This document shows, piece by piece, positions 36,019 through 44,791 of a stretch of DNA of 64,000 nucleotides. Within the stretch, counting starts at the first letter, position 1; every line of letters starts with the position of its first letter. The stretch spans positions 1 through 64,000 of the forward strand of contig CAZQQU010000009.1 of assembly GCA_964595625.1 (NCBI GenBank). Direction: 5' to 3'. Origin of the DNA: CAZQQU01 sp964595625. GTDB lineage: Bacteria; Bacteroidota; Bacteroidia; Flavobacteriales; Flavobacteriaceae. Under the pieces are notes generated by a model, which was not told the origin of the DNA, ran no database searches, and saw only the letters and a program-made list of their open reading frames with translations. Both the position numbers and the translations under genes were made by a program.

Positions 36019-36471
36019 TTATTCTTTATTTTTTGTATCCATAATAATAGTTACCGGCCCGTCATTCAAAAGTGAGACTTCCATCATCGCACCGAATTTT
36101 CCACTTTTAACAGGTTTTTTTAATTTTTTTTCTAAATTTGTCAAAAACTCTTCGTACAGAGGTAAGGACACATCAGGGTGTGCTGCACCAATATACGAGG
36201 GTCGGTTTCCTTTTTTTGTGGAAGCAAAAAGAGTAAACTGGCTAACCACCAATACCTCTCCCGAAAGCTCATTGACAGATAAATTCATCACCCCATGGGG
36301 ATCATCAAAAATTCGCAAGTTGCTTATTTTTGTCGACAACCAAGCAATGTCTTCTGGACCATCTTCTTGAGTAATGCCGATAAGAATCAACAACCCGCTC
36401 CCTATCTGGGCATGTAGCTTGCCCGCAATTGTAACTGACGCATTTTTAACCCTTTGAATTACTGCTCTCAT
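36019..36471 (-). CDS. dtd: D-aminoacyl-tRNA deacylase
   Basis: Dtd removes D-amino acids wrongly attached to tRNA. The 150-aa protein has MRAVIQRVKNASVTI, the catalytic VSQFTLFA and the cross-subunit LLNDGPVTI containing the Gly-cisPro motif. Length and motifs are complete. It is followed by the DUF3857 pair after 29 nt. Confidence 0.97.
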   Translation of the reverse strand: MRAVIQRVKNASVTIAGKLHAQIGSGLLILIGITQEDGPEDIAWLSTKISNLRIFDDPHGVMNLSVNELSGEVLVVSQFTLFASTKKGNRPSYIGAAHPDVSLPLYEEFLTNLEKKLKKPVKSGKFGAMMEVSLLNDGPVTIIMDTKNKE

Positions 36472-36547
36472 TTTTTATTCAACTTGTATTAAACCTTTTT
36501 TAACATTATTTACGGAAAAACCGTAACTCAATGTAAAAATTCCAATA

Positions 36548-36555
36548 TACTTTTG
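36548..36555 (+). promoter_or_regulatory. Minus-7 box of the small lipoprotein gene
   Basis: TACTTTTG; predicted start near 36560, leader about 85 nt. Confidence 0.45.
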
Positions 36556-36644
36556 TACTGTATAAAAGAATAAAATTTTTTTAAAACAAAATAAGAACAA
36601 CTACTAATAACTAAAAATATTGTTAATCTAAAAATTTTAAAGCC

Positions 36645-36866
36645 ATGAAACCAACATTTTTCATCTTAGCAATCACCTTTTTATTCATCTCTTCTTGTTC
36701 AGTTGAATCTATCGAAGAAGTAAATGTTGAATTAAAATCTAAAGCCGTTTTTGTTGACGGAAAAACTACCACTTCAGGCACTGAAAATGGTGCAAGTCTT
36801 ACTGATGACGCCGCTCAATATGAGGTTAGAAACCCCGTCGTTATTACCAGAACTGACAGACCGTAA
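36645..36866 (+). CDS. Small lipoprotein of unknown function
   Basis: This 73-aa protein has a signal sequence ending in the lipobox FISSC (Cys18), leaving a mature chain of about 56 residues rich in Val, Thr, Glu and Asp (VESIEEVNVELKSKAVFVDG). I recognise no family; short lipoproteins of this type are frequent in flavobacteria. It has its own promoter and a long structured 3' region, and precedes the TPR histidine kinase by 342 nt. A link to the kinase is possible but unproven. Confidence 0.7.
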   Translation: MKPTFFILAITFLFISSCSVESIEEVNVELKSKAVFVDGKTTTSGTENGASLTDDAAQYEVRNPVVITRTDRP

Positions 36867-37076
36867 ATATTTAATTAAGGCCTGGTAAGAAAATCATGCT
36901 CCTCTTTCTCTACCGGGTCTTAATTTAATGTAAATTTAAATACACTTTTTTAGCAATAGCCGCCGCTTAATTGCACCAGTAAATGTTATCCAATAATACA
37001 GATAAATTTTACTAATTTGGAGAGACCCGGGTAAATATACCATCTAGAGATCTCCAAATACCTTAAGCTCCCAATT

Positions 37077-37109
37077 ATACGCCTCAATTATGTTGAGGCG
37101 TATTTTTTA
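37077..37109 (+). terminator. Terminator before the TPR kinase gene
   Basis: ATACGCCTCAA (37077-37087) pairs with TTGAGGCGTAT (37093-37103), followed by a T-run. The 11-bp stem is perfect. Confidence 0.85.
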
Positions 37110-37181
37110 TGTACCGACTAAATTTATTAAAAACACACTGTTACGCATCGTTGAACAGTGCTTTTTTAATTAATTTTAACC

Positions 37182-37189
37182 TAAATTTG
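37182..37189 (+). promoter_or_regulatory. Kinase gene minus-7 box
   Basis: TAAATTTG predicts a 15-nt leader before the TTG start at 37209. Confidence 0.45.
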
Positions 37190-37208
37190 TGATATAAAAT
37201 TTTCTTCA

Positions 37209-39242
37209 TTGAAAACCATACGACCCCTTTGTGCCCTAATTTTTCTGGCTTTCGCTTGTACCAAAAAAACAAGCGACACAAAATACATCGATGAATTACA
37301 AGACGAGTTGAGCCAATATATCTATACCGACAGTATACCCAATGAGCTCAAAATCGAAAAAATAAAGCTCTCCGAATTCGAAATCAAGAAAATACCCAGT
37401 GATACACTTCGTGTGGACCATCTTTTTAAAATAGCCAACAATTACGATTATGCCAATGATTTTGAGAACTTTTATCGATTGAGTCGAGAAATCTTGGCCG
37501 AGACCGAAAAAAACCGTGACACTTTTAGAATGGCACGAAGCCATTACTATTTAGGGGACTATTTTTACCGCTTTAATGTCAATGACAGTGCTTTTTACTA
37601 TTATACCCAAGCCGAAAAATTCTACAATCTCTCCAAACAATTTTCCTATAACCTAATCGATATCAAACTGCGTAAAGCTTACATTTATTCGTTTATTAAA
37701 GATTATGGAAATAGTGAAAAATTACTTATCGAAGCCCTACAAACTTCGATAAATATGAAAGATTATCTATTACAGTACGAGAGTTATAATTATCTGGGAA
37801 TGATACTGACCAAAACGGGTCAATACGAGGAAGCCATAGACTATCTTAAAAAAGCGCTCGATATCATCCCTCGAATTGAGGGAGTTGCCGAGCATTATCA
37901 CATACTTTACGCCGCTCAAACGTACAACAATTTAGGGAGTGCTTACCAACAAAACCAAGAGTACCAACAATCAATCATTTATTTTAACAAGGGATTGGAG
38001 GAAGACATACAACAACTATTTCCGGCCCTGCATATCTCTTTAGAAAATAATTTAGCTTATTCCCGTTTTCGCTTAGGCGACCAAACTGTTTACACCCATC
38101 TTAAGAAAAATTATCACGATAACGACAGTATTAATTATGCCTACGGCAAAATTACTACCAACATCCGCTTAGCTGAATACTTTATCAATCAAAAAGAATT
38201 TAAACCAGCTATATCACATGCTGCTGAAGCTCACCAATTATCGAAAGAAATTAACGAGTTTTCCTACCAATTAGAAACTCTCCTACTCTTATCTCTGGTA
38301 GACAAAAACCGAGAAGGTGTTCATTTACGAGAATACATCCGTCTCAATGACAGTATCAACAACGAGGAACGAAAAGAACGAGAAAAATTTGCTCGCATTG
38401 CCTTTGAAACTGACGAAATTTCAAAAGAAAGAGAGCTGGCTATTGCGGAAGCCGAAAAAGCCTCTACCCGCTTTTGGGCTTTAGTCGGAATGTTTATTAT
38501 GCTTCTTATTTCTAGTACACTGTGGTACAATAACAAACAACACAAAATAAAAAACAAAGAATTACGCCTACAACAAGAACAGCAAAATATCAAACAAGAG
38601 TTGTATGAAATGCTACTCAACCAACAACAAAAAATAGAAGAAGGAAAACAGGCCGAAAAAAAACGTATCTCACAAGATTTACACGATGGTGTGATGGGAC
38701 GTCTCTCGGGTATACGGTTAAATCTATTTGCTCTGAAAATGAATCCCACGCCAGAAACCATAGAGAAATGCTTGCCATACATAGAAGCTATTCAGAATGT
38801 TGAAAAAGAAATTCGAGATATTTCACACAACCTCAACACCATAGCCTTTAACAGTAGTAACGGTTTTGAAAACCTGATACAAGAACTTACGCTGCCCTTG
38901 GAGAGTCAGCAAATTCACACCGAAATGGAGGTGAAAGACGAAATTGAGTGGAATGCGATTAACTCCGAAAAAAAGGTAGAAATCTATCGAATATTACAAG
39001 AAGGAGTGCAAAATATCAGCAAACATGCCCAAGCTAAAAAAGTGGCTATTCGAACCTTTCAATTAAAAAATCAAATACTCATCGAACTCGAAGACGACGG
39101 AATTGGGTTTAAACCCAAAAGAAATTCCAACGGAATCGGTCTTAACAATATGAAAGAAAGAGCTAAGAAAATTAATTGTGAGTTAACAATCGAATCACAC
39201 TTAGGAAAAGGCACAAAATTATCTTTGCGAATTCCGACATAA
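37209..39242 (+). CDS. TPR-containing NarL-type sensor histidine kinase with a lipoprotein-like N-terminus
   Basis: The 677-aa protein starts at TTG. It begins with a signal sequence and lipobox LAFAC (Cys17), then periplasmic tetratricopeptide repeats (about 80-370), a membrane helix (419-440), a Gln/Glu-rich coiled coil, a HisKA_3 dimerisation domain with the phosphorylated His in ISQDLHDGVMG (near 493), and a HATPase domain (IELEDDGIGFKP, NGIGLNNMKERA). It should phosphorylate the regulator encoded 31 nt downstream. The sensed signal is unknown; TPRs suggest protein or peptide binding. Confidence 0.92.
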   Translation: MKTIRPLCALIFLAFACTKKTSDTKYIDELQDELSQYIYTDSIPNELKIEKIKLSEFEIKKIPSDTLRVDHLFKIANNYDYANDFENFYRLSREILAETEKNRDTFRMARSHYYLGDYFYRFNVNDSAFYYYTQAEKFYNLSKQFSYNLIDIKLRKAYIYSFIKDYGNSEKLLIEALQTSINMKDYLLQYESYNYLGMILTKTGQYEEAIDYLKKALDIIPRIEGVAEHYHILYAAQTYNNLGSAYQQNQEYQQSIIYFNKGLEEDIQQLFPALHISLENNLAYSRFRLGDQTVYTHLKKNYHDNDSINYAYGKITTNIRLAEYFINQKEFKPAISHAAEAHQLSKEINEFSYQLETLLLLSLVDKNREGVHLREYIRLNDSINNEERKEREKFARIAFETDEISKERELAIAEAEKASTRFWALVGMFIMLLISSTLWYNNKQHKIKNKELRLQQEQQNIKQELYEMLLNQQQKIEEGKQAEKKRISQDLHDGVMGRLSGIRLNLFALKMNPTPETIEKCLPYIEAIQNVEKEIRDISHNLNTIAFNSSNGFENLIQELTLPLESQQIHTEMEVKDEIEWNAINSEKKVEIYRILQEGVQNISKHAQAKKVAIRTFQLKNQILIELEDDGIGFKPKRNSNGIGLNNMKERAKKINCELTIESHLGKGTKLSLRIPT

Positions 39243-39285
39243 ATTTGTATATTAGCTGAACCAACTCACAATATTGCATGCTCGT

Positions 39286-39951
39286 ATGAATCAAGTAACC
39301 ATTTTTATGGTTGATGATCACCTGACCCAAATTGAAGGCTACAAAGCGGTACTTCAATACAATAAATCGGGTTATCAGATAGACACCATAGCACGGCAAA
39401 ACTGTAAAGATGCGTACGATTTTATTTCTAATTCTCCAGAAGCAGAAAAAATAGATATTGCATTTTTAGATCTTAATCTTCCACCCTATGAAGAAATGAA
39501 AATTTTTTCCGGTGAGGATTTAGCGTTGTTTATCAAAAGTAAATATCCGGATATAAAAATTGTCATCCTGACTTCTCATACCGAAGCGTTTCGATTATAC
39601 AATATTTTAAAAACCATTCAACCCACCGGACTTTTGGTGAAAAGTGACTTTTCTTCAGAAGAACTTATAAATGCGTTTGATGTAATTGTTAACAATGGGT
39701 TTTACTATACGGAAACGGTCGAGAGAAGTAAAAAAGAACTGATTTCTCGAGAGTCGTATTTAGACAGTTACAACCGAAAAATTATCGAACTTTTATCACA
39801 AGGTATCAAAACCAAAAATATACCCGAGTATATCAATTTGTCACAAAGCACCATCGAGAAAAGAAAAATGCAAATAAAAAATTATTTCTGTATCGAAAAA
39901 GGTGGTGATGAAGATATTGTTCGCGAAGCCCGAAAACTTGGCTTTATCTAA
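39286..39951 (+). CDS. Response regulator, partner of the TPR kinase
   Basis: The 221-aa protein (from MNQVTIFMVDDH at 39286; an ATG four codons earlier is also in frame) has a complete receiver: the Asp pair in MVDDH, the phosphoacceptor in AFLDLNLP, Thr in ILTSH and Lys in LLVKSD. The C-terminal helix-turn-helix (LLSQGIKTKNIPEYINLS) is LuxR-like but divergent. It follows the kinase gene by 43 nt and ends 6 nt from the convergent rsgA. Confidence 0.92.
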   Translation: MNQVTIFMVDDHLTQIEGYKAVLQYNKSGYQIDTIARQNCKDAYDFISNSPEAEKIDIAFLDLNLPPYEEMKIFSGEDLALFIKSKYPDIKIVILTSHTEAFRLYNILKTIQPTGLLVKSDFSSEELINAFDVIVNNGFYYTETVERSKKELISRESYLDSYNRKIIELLSQGIKTKNIPEYINLSQSTIEKRKMQIKNYFCIEKGGDEDIVREARKLGFI

Positions 39952-39957
39952 TTTTTT

Positions 39958-40899
39958 CTACACTTCTTCTACCATATCCGAGCGATAGGTATCGTCTCCT
40001 TCCATGATTTGCAAATAACTCTGATAGCGTGACCAAGCCAACTGGTCTTTTTCTAAAGCGTCTTTGACAGCACAATCGGGTTCATTCAGATGCAGACAAT
40101 TATTAAACTTACACGAAGATTTTAAAGCAAAAAATTCTGGGAAATAATCAGCAAGTTCTTCGGGTTCTATATCAACCACTCCAAAGCCGCGTATACCGGG
40201 AGTATCAATGATTTGACCACCTTCACTCAAATCAAACATTTCGGCAAAGGTAGTAGTGTGTTGACCTTGTAAATGCTGTTGCGAAATTTCTTTGGTTCGT
40301 AAATCCAGTCCGGGTTCGACCGCATTAATAAGAGACGATTTGCCCACACCGCTATGTCCGGCAAAAATACTCACTCGGTCTTTCATCTTTTCCCGTAAAG
40401 AAGAAATATTTTGTTGTAAATAGGCTGAAACACGAATGCTTTCGTATCCAATATCACGATATAAACCAATTAAATGTTCCATATCCAAAAGCTCTTCCGA
40501 GTTGTAGATATCAATTTTGTTAAATACCAAAATCGGACGAATCCCGTAGGCTTCTGCGGTAATCAGAATGCGGTCCATAAAAGTGGTCATGGTAGTGGGC
40601 TCTTTAAGAGTTACTACTAAAAACAACTGGTCGATGTTGGCAGCTAAGATGTGCGTTTGTTTGGATAAATTAACCGATTTTCGAATCAAATAATTTTCTC
40701 TTTCCAAAATTTCGGTGATTACCCCTAAGCCGGTTTTCACCTCCATCTCAAAAATTACATGATCTCCTACCGCCACCGGATTGGTGTTTTTGATACCGTG
40801 AATTCTAAACTTTCCCTTGATGCGGCATTCGTAAAACGTGCCGTCGTCAGTTTTAACCAAATACCAGCTCCCAGTCGATTTATACACGGTGCCTTTCAT
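39958..40899 (-). CDS. rsgA: Ribosome small subunit GTPase RsgA
   Basis: RsgA is a circularly permuted GTPase that checks late 30S subunit maturation. The 313-aa protein has an OB-fold N-terminus, then the permuted G motifs: VFNKID (G4), AGHSGVGKSSLIN (G1), DTPGIRGFG (G3), and a C-terminal zinc site (CKFNNCLHLNEPDC). It lies 3 nt after the DAHP synthase gene, so probably one transcript. Confidence 0.97.
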   Translation of the reverse strand: MKGTVYKSTGSWYLVKTDDGTFYECRIKGKFRIHGIKNTNPVAVGDHVIFEMEVKTGLGVITEILERENYLIRKSVNLSKQTHILAANIDQLFLVVTLKEPTTMTTFMDRILITAEAYGIRPILVFNKIDIYNSEELLDMEHLIGLYRDIGYESIRVSAYLQQNISSLREKMKDRVSIFAGHSGVGKSSLINAVEPGLDLRTKEISQQHLQGQHTTTFAEMFDLSEGGQIIDTPGIRGFGVVDIEPEELADYFPEFFALKSSCKFNNCLHLNEPDCAVKDALEKDQLAWSRYQSYLQIMEGDDTYRSDMVEEV

Positions 40900-40902
40900 C
40901 GA

Positions 40903-41991
40903 TTAATCGTCTGCTTTATTATAAAATTTTGCTTGATGTTCAATAGATTCTTGGTGAATAGCTTTAAAAATCTCTTCCACAAAACTTTCGGTTAATCCTT
41001 GTTCTTGAGCAACCTGCTTCATTTGTAGTAAAACCTCTTTCCACCGCTCGGTCTGAATAATTGAAACCTGATTTTGCTGTTTTAAGCGACCAATTTTTTC
41101 AGCTATTTTCATTCTATTACCTAGAGATATAAAAAGTTGTGCGTCTATTTCATCAATTTGCGTACGCAAGGCGGTAAGAGTGGTTTGAAACTCAGGTCGA
41201 TCGACAATCGGTTTTTTTTGCTGGAGACGTTGAAGCATTTCACCGAGGGCTTGGGGGGTGAGTTGTTGTTCGGCATCACTCCAAGCTGCTTGTGGAGTAA
41301 TATGCGACTCGACCATCAAACCGTCGTATTTTAGGTCGTAGGCGGTTTGGCATAAATCGAATAGCAAAGCCCGTTTTCCGCCCATATGCGAAGGATCGAG
41401 TAACAAGGGCAAATCAGGTCGTAATTGTTGTAAGTCCAAAGCAATTTGCCATTCCGGATTATTGCGGTATTTGGTTTTTATATACGAAGAAAAACCACGA
41501 TGAACCATTATTATATTTCGAATACCGGCATTTTCTATGCGCTCTAGAGCCCCTAGCCAAAGAGACAAATCGGGACTCACCGGATTTTTAATTAATACCG
41601 TGGTATCCGTCCCTTGAAGAGCGTCGGCTATTTCTTGAACGATAAACGGACTGACCGTACTACGGGCACCAATCCAAAGTATATCGATTCCTGCTTGTAA
41701 GGAAAGTTCCACATGTTTCTGATTGGCTACTTCCACAGCGGTTAACATACCCGTTTCTTCTTTAACACGCTGCAACCAAGGCAATCCTTGTTCTCCAATG
41801 CCTTCAAAACTCCCCGGGCGGGTTCGAGGTTTCCACAAACCGGCCCGAAACACACGGGTTTGAGGCACATGAGCTATCAATTGATGTGCAGTTTCTAGAA
41901 CCTGTTCTTCGGTTTCGGCACTACAAGGACCGGAAATAAGTAAGGGGGTGGAAAAACCCAAAGCTGCTAACCGGTCTTCTGAAGTCTTCAA
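40903..41991 (-). CDS. Fused DAHP synthase and type II chorismate mutase
   Basis: The N-terminal part (about 1-255) is a type I-beta DAHP synthase, joining PEP and erythrose-4-phosphate: ISGPCSAETEEQV, FRAGLWKPRTRPGSFEG, PLLLDPSHMGG. The C-terminal part (about 270-350) is an AroQ chorismate mutase (LRTQIDEIDAQLFISLGNRM). This 362-aa fusion is standard in Bacteroidota and lets the mutase domain take part in feedback control. A TATTTTTG box gives a 14-nt leader. rsgA follows 3 nt later. Confidence 0.95.
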   Translation of the reverse strand: MKTSEDRLAALGFSTPLLISGPCSAETEEQVLETAHQLIAHVPQTRVFRAGLWKPRTRPGSFEGIGEQGLPWLQRVKEETGMLTAVEVANQKHVELSLQAGIDILWIGARSTVSPFIVQEIADALQGTDTTVLIKNPVSPDLSLWLGALERIENAGIRNIIMVHRGFSSYIKTKYRNNPEWQIALDLQQLRPDLPLLLDPSHMGGKRALLFDLCQTAYDLKYDGLMVESHITPQAAWSDAEQQLTPQALGEMLQRLQQKKPIVDRPEFQTTLTALRTQIDEIDAQLFISLGNRMKIAEKIGRLKQQNQVSIIQTERWKEVLLQMKQVAQEQGLTESFVEEIFKAIHQESIEHQAKFYNKADD

Positions 41992-42009
41992 AATTCTTTT
42001 TATTTTTTA

Positions 42010-42017
42010 CAAAAATA
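42010..42017 (-). promoter_or_regulatory. DAHP synthase gene minus-7 box
   Basis: TATTTTTG on the minus strand; predicted leader 14 nt. Confidence 0.45.
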
Positions 42018-42068
42018 CTATAATAATTAGATTTTTAGATGGTTTTTCAACGCATAGAAGTTTAGAAT

Positions 42069-42410
42069 TTATCGAGAAAAGCCGAATAAATAATCTCTAA
42101 ACTGCCAAAATTTGCGCTTTTGAAGGTAATCGAGTTGATGCTCGTTGGCATAAGCTTCCTGTTCAAAGGAAATGTGATGGTAAGCTGCCTTTGGGGACTT
42201 GTACTGGTACCAACGCAGCAAAAACTCGATCCCATACCAGAGGTAAAAAATCACGAGCAACATTTCGAGTTGTTGCCGGAGATGGATGCGCTCATGGTTA
42301 AGTAAGACCCTATCTTTTTTTAAATTGGAATGATTTAAAAAAACAAAGGGAAAAAAAGCCATCGCTACATACCCGTTTCTAAACCACTTCGGAACTACCA
42401 GTAGAATCAT
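42069..42410 (-). CDS. Small membrane protein with an HExxH zinc-peptidase-like motif
   Basis: This 113-aa protein has two hydrophobic segments (about 14-25 and 50-66). HERIH (39-43) sits between them, followed about 40 residues later by FEQEAYANE, offering Glu83 or Glu85 as a third ligand. The HExxH plus distal Glu layout is that of gluzincin-type membrane peptidases, but this is far shorter than the M48 or M56 catalytic domains. It could be a minimal peptidase or an inactive relative. I know of no assigned function. Confidence 0.75.
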   Translation of the reverse strand: MILLVVPKWFRNGYVAMAFFPFVFLNHSNLKKDRVLLNHERIHLRQQLEMLLVIFYLWYGIEFLLRWYQYKSPKAAYHHISFEQEAYANEHQLDYLQKRKFWQFRDYLFGFSR

Positions 42411-42457
42411 ATTAATCTATTTCTAATAAAGGTTTTACAAGCTGTTGGATAATCTTG

Positions 42458-42465
42458 TACTTTTG
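42458..42465 (+). promoter_or_regulatory. DUF5522 gene minus-7 box
   Basis: TACTTTTG predicts a 15-nt leader to the ATG at 42485 and excludes earlier in-frame starts. Confidence 0.5.
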
Positions 42466-42484
42466 TGTATTAACCTATTGTTGT

Positions 42485-42709
42485 ATGAATTTGTCAAACA
42501 AAAATAATTCCGATTCCAAACACACAGCACAAGACTACCAAAATAATGCCGAATTGCGGATGGAAGTAGATTTTTATGTTACAGAAGAAGGATATCGTTG
42601 TTTTACAGAGCGGTTTCATTTAAAACGTGGTTATTGTTGTCAAAGTGGCTGTCGCCATTGTCCCTATGGATATGACAAAAAAACTGGTAGAATCTCCGAC
42701 AAACACTAA
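42485..42709 (+). CDS. DUF5522 cysteine-rich small protein
   Basis: The 74-aa protein ends with a compact cysteine cluster, GYCCQSGCRHCPYGYD, the hallmark of DUF5522, and probably binds zinc or an iron-sulfur cluster. The start at 42485 follows from the promoter. It has no signal peptide. hutU follows after 52 nt; whether they are cotranscribed is unclear. Confidence 0.88.
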   Translation: MNLSNKNNSDSKHTAQDYQNNAELRMEVDFYVTEEGYRCFTERFHLKRGYCCQSGCRHCPYGYDKKTGRISDKH

Positions 42710-42761
42710 TACAAATACCGGTTAATATTTATATTTTTGTATAAACCCAAATAACTAGATA

Positions 42762-44756
42762 ATGAACGATTTTCAGAATGCGATTTACACCGGAATACCC
42801 GATCAATTACCCCCACCGAAACCTTATGACACAACGGTTAATCACGCTCCGAAAAGAAAAGACATACTTACTTCTGAAGAAAAAAAACTGGCCTTACAAA
42901 ATGCTCTGCGGTATTTTCATCCTCGGCATCACAAGGAACTCATTCAGGAATTTGCAACCGAATTAGAAACCTTCGGTCGAATTTATATGTATCGTTTTCG
43001 ACCCGACTATCCCATGTATGCTCGATCTATTGATCAATACCCGGGGAAATCACTACAAGCACGGGCGATTATGCTGATGATTCAAAACAACTTAGACCCC
43101 GCAGTAGCTCAGCACCCCCACGAGTTAATTACCTATGGGGGAAATGGTGCTGTTTTTCAAAACTGGGCTCAGTATCTTTTGACCATGCAGTATTTGGCTA
43201 CTATGACCGACCAACAAACTTTGGTCATGTACTCAGGACACCCCTTAGGACTTTTTCCTTCCCATACAGAAGCTCCCCGAGTGGTAGTCACCAACGGTAT
43301 GATGATCCCCAATTATAGCCGACCGGATGATTGGGAAAAATTTAATGCTTTAGGAGTTACCCAATATGGTCAAATGACGGCGGGAAGTTATATGTATATT
43401 GGTCCACAAGGGATCGTTCACGGTACTACTATAACCGTATTAAACGGATTTAGAAAAATCAAAAAAACTCCTAAGGGAGGGATATTTGTCACCTCCGGTT
43501 TGGGAGGGATGAGTGGAGCACAACCCAAAGCCGGAAATATTGCCGGATGTATTACTGTGTGCGCTGAGGTCAATCCAAAAGCGGTAGAAATCCGCCATGC
43601 CCAAGGTTGGGTAGATGAAATTATTACCAATCTACCACAACTGGCCCAACGAGTGAGAGTGGCTCAACAACAAAATGAAACCGTATCCATAGCCTATCTC
43701 GGTAATGTGGTCGAAGTTTGGGAATATTTTGACCAGGAAAATCTGTTTATCGACTTAGGCTCTGATCAAACCTCCTTACATAATCCTTGGGCCGGAGGGT
43801 ATTATCCGGTGGGTTTAACTTTTGAGGAAGCCAACACCATGATGGCTGAAAATCCTACTCTATTCAAAGGAAAGGTACAAGAAAGTTTACGCCGACAAAT
43901 AGCTGCTATTAATGCCCATACAGCTCGGGGAACGTATTTTTTTGATTATGGAAATGCCTTTTTATTAGAAGCTTCTCGGGCAGGCGCTCAAGTCATGGCA
44001 CCCAACGGCATTGATTTTAAATACCCCAGTTATGTCCAAGATATCATGGGGCCTATGTGTTTTGACTACGGATTTGGGCCGTTTCGGTGGGTCTGTACCT
44101 CGGGTAAAGAAGAAGATTTGAATATAACGGATCAATTGGCATGTGAGGTGATAGAAGAACTGATTCGTACCGCTTCTGACGAAATTAAACAGCAACTCCA
44201 AGACAACCTGCAATGGATACAAGGAGCTCGAAAAAACCAATTGGTGGTGGGTTCACAAGCACGTATTCTTTATGCCGATGCCCCTGGAAGAATTAAAATT
44301 GCCCAGGCTTTTAATGAGGCCATCGCCCAAGGAAAAATTGGTCCCATTGTCTTAGGACGAGACCACCACGATGTTTCGGGAACGGACTCGCCTTTTCGGG
44401 AAACTTCCAATATTTATGACGGTAGTCGTTTTACTGCTGATATGGCGATTCACAATGTAATCGGAGATAGTTTTAGAGGGGCTAGCTGGGTAAGTATTCA
44501 CAACGGCGGTGGAGTGGGTTGGGGTGAGGTTATTAATGGTGGATTCGGTATGATTCTTGATGGTAGTAAAGAGGCGGAAAGAAGATTGCAGTCGATGCTC
44601 TTTTGGGATGTGAATAACGGTATTGCCCGCCGAAGTTGGGCCCGTAATCCGGGAGCTATGTCTGCCATTCAAACCGCTATGAATGAAAATCCCGACCTTA
44701 AGGTGACTATACCTTATTTGGTAGATACTCACTTATTAGAGAATACAAATTGGTAA
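42762..44756 (+). CDS. hutU: Urocanate hydratase, long form
   Basis: Urocanase converts urocanate to imidazolone propionate in histidine breakdown, using tightly bound NAD. The 664-aa protein carries TYGGNGAVFQNWAQYLL, MYSGHPLGLFPSH, VTSGLGGMSGAQPKAG and the family C-terminal region. It is about 100 residues longer than proteobacterial HutU, the form I associate with Bacteroidota. No hutH, hutI or hutG is in the window, so it stands apart from a hut operon. Confidence 0.95.
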   Translation: MNDFQNAIYTGIPDQLPPPKPYDTTVNHAPKRKDILTSEEKKLALQNALRYFHPRHHKELIQEFATELETFGRIYMYRFRPDYPMYARSIDQYPGKSLQARAIMLMIQNNLDPAVAQHPHELITYGGNGAVFQNWAQYLLTMQYLATMTDQQTLVMYSGHPLGLFPSHTEAPRVVVTNGMMIPNYSRPDDWEKFNALGVTQYGQMTAGSYMYIGPQGIVHGTTITVLNGFRKIKKTPKGGIFVTSGLGGMSGAQPKAGNIAGCITVCAEVNPKAVEIRHAQGWVDEIITNLPQLAQRVRVAQQQNETVSIAYLGNVVEVWEYFDQENLFIDLGSDQTSLHNPWAGGYYPVGLTFEEANTMMAENPTLFKGKVQESLRRQIAAINAHTARGTYFFDYGNAFLLEASRAGAQVMAPNGIDFKYPSYVQDIMGPMCFDYGFGPFRWVCTSGKEEDLNITDQLACEVIEELIRTASDEIKQQLQDNLQWIQGARKNQLVVGSQARILYADAPGRIKIAQAFNEAIAQGKIGPIVLGRDHHDVSGTDSPFRETSNIYDGSRFTADMAIHNVIGDSFRGASWVSIHNGGGVGWGEVINGGFGMILDGSKEAERRLQSMLFWDVNNGIARRSWARNPGAMSAIQTAMNENPDLKVTIPYLVDTHLLENTNW

Positions 44757-44791
44757 TACCATTTGATCTCTTAATCATTAAAAACAAAATT

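Larger units (their letters stand above)
36867..37208 (+). other. Structured spacer between the small lipoprotein and the TPR kinase
   Basis: Three stem-loops lie in 340 nt: a 15-bp stem with two G-U pairs (36873-36887 with 36911-36925), an 8-bp stem TTTGGAGA/TCTCCAAA (37016-37023 with 37051-37058) enclosing GGTA-AATA-TACC, and the terminator at 37077-37109. No ORF of note. The kinase promoter follows. Confidence 0.6.
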
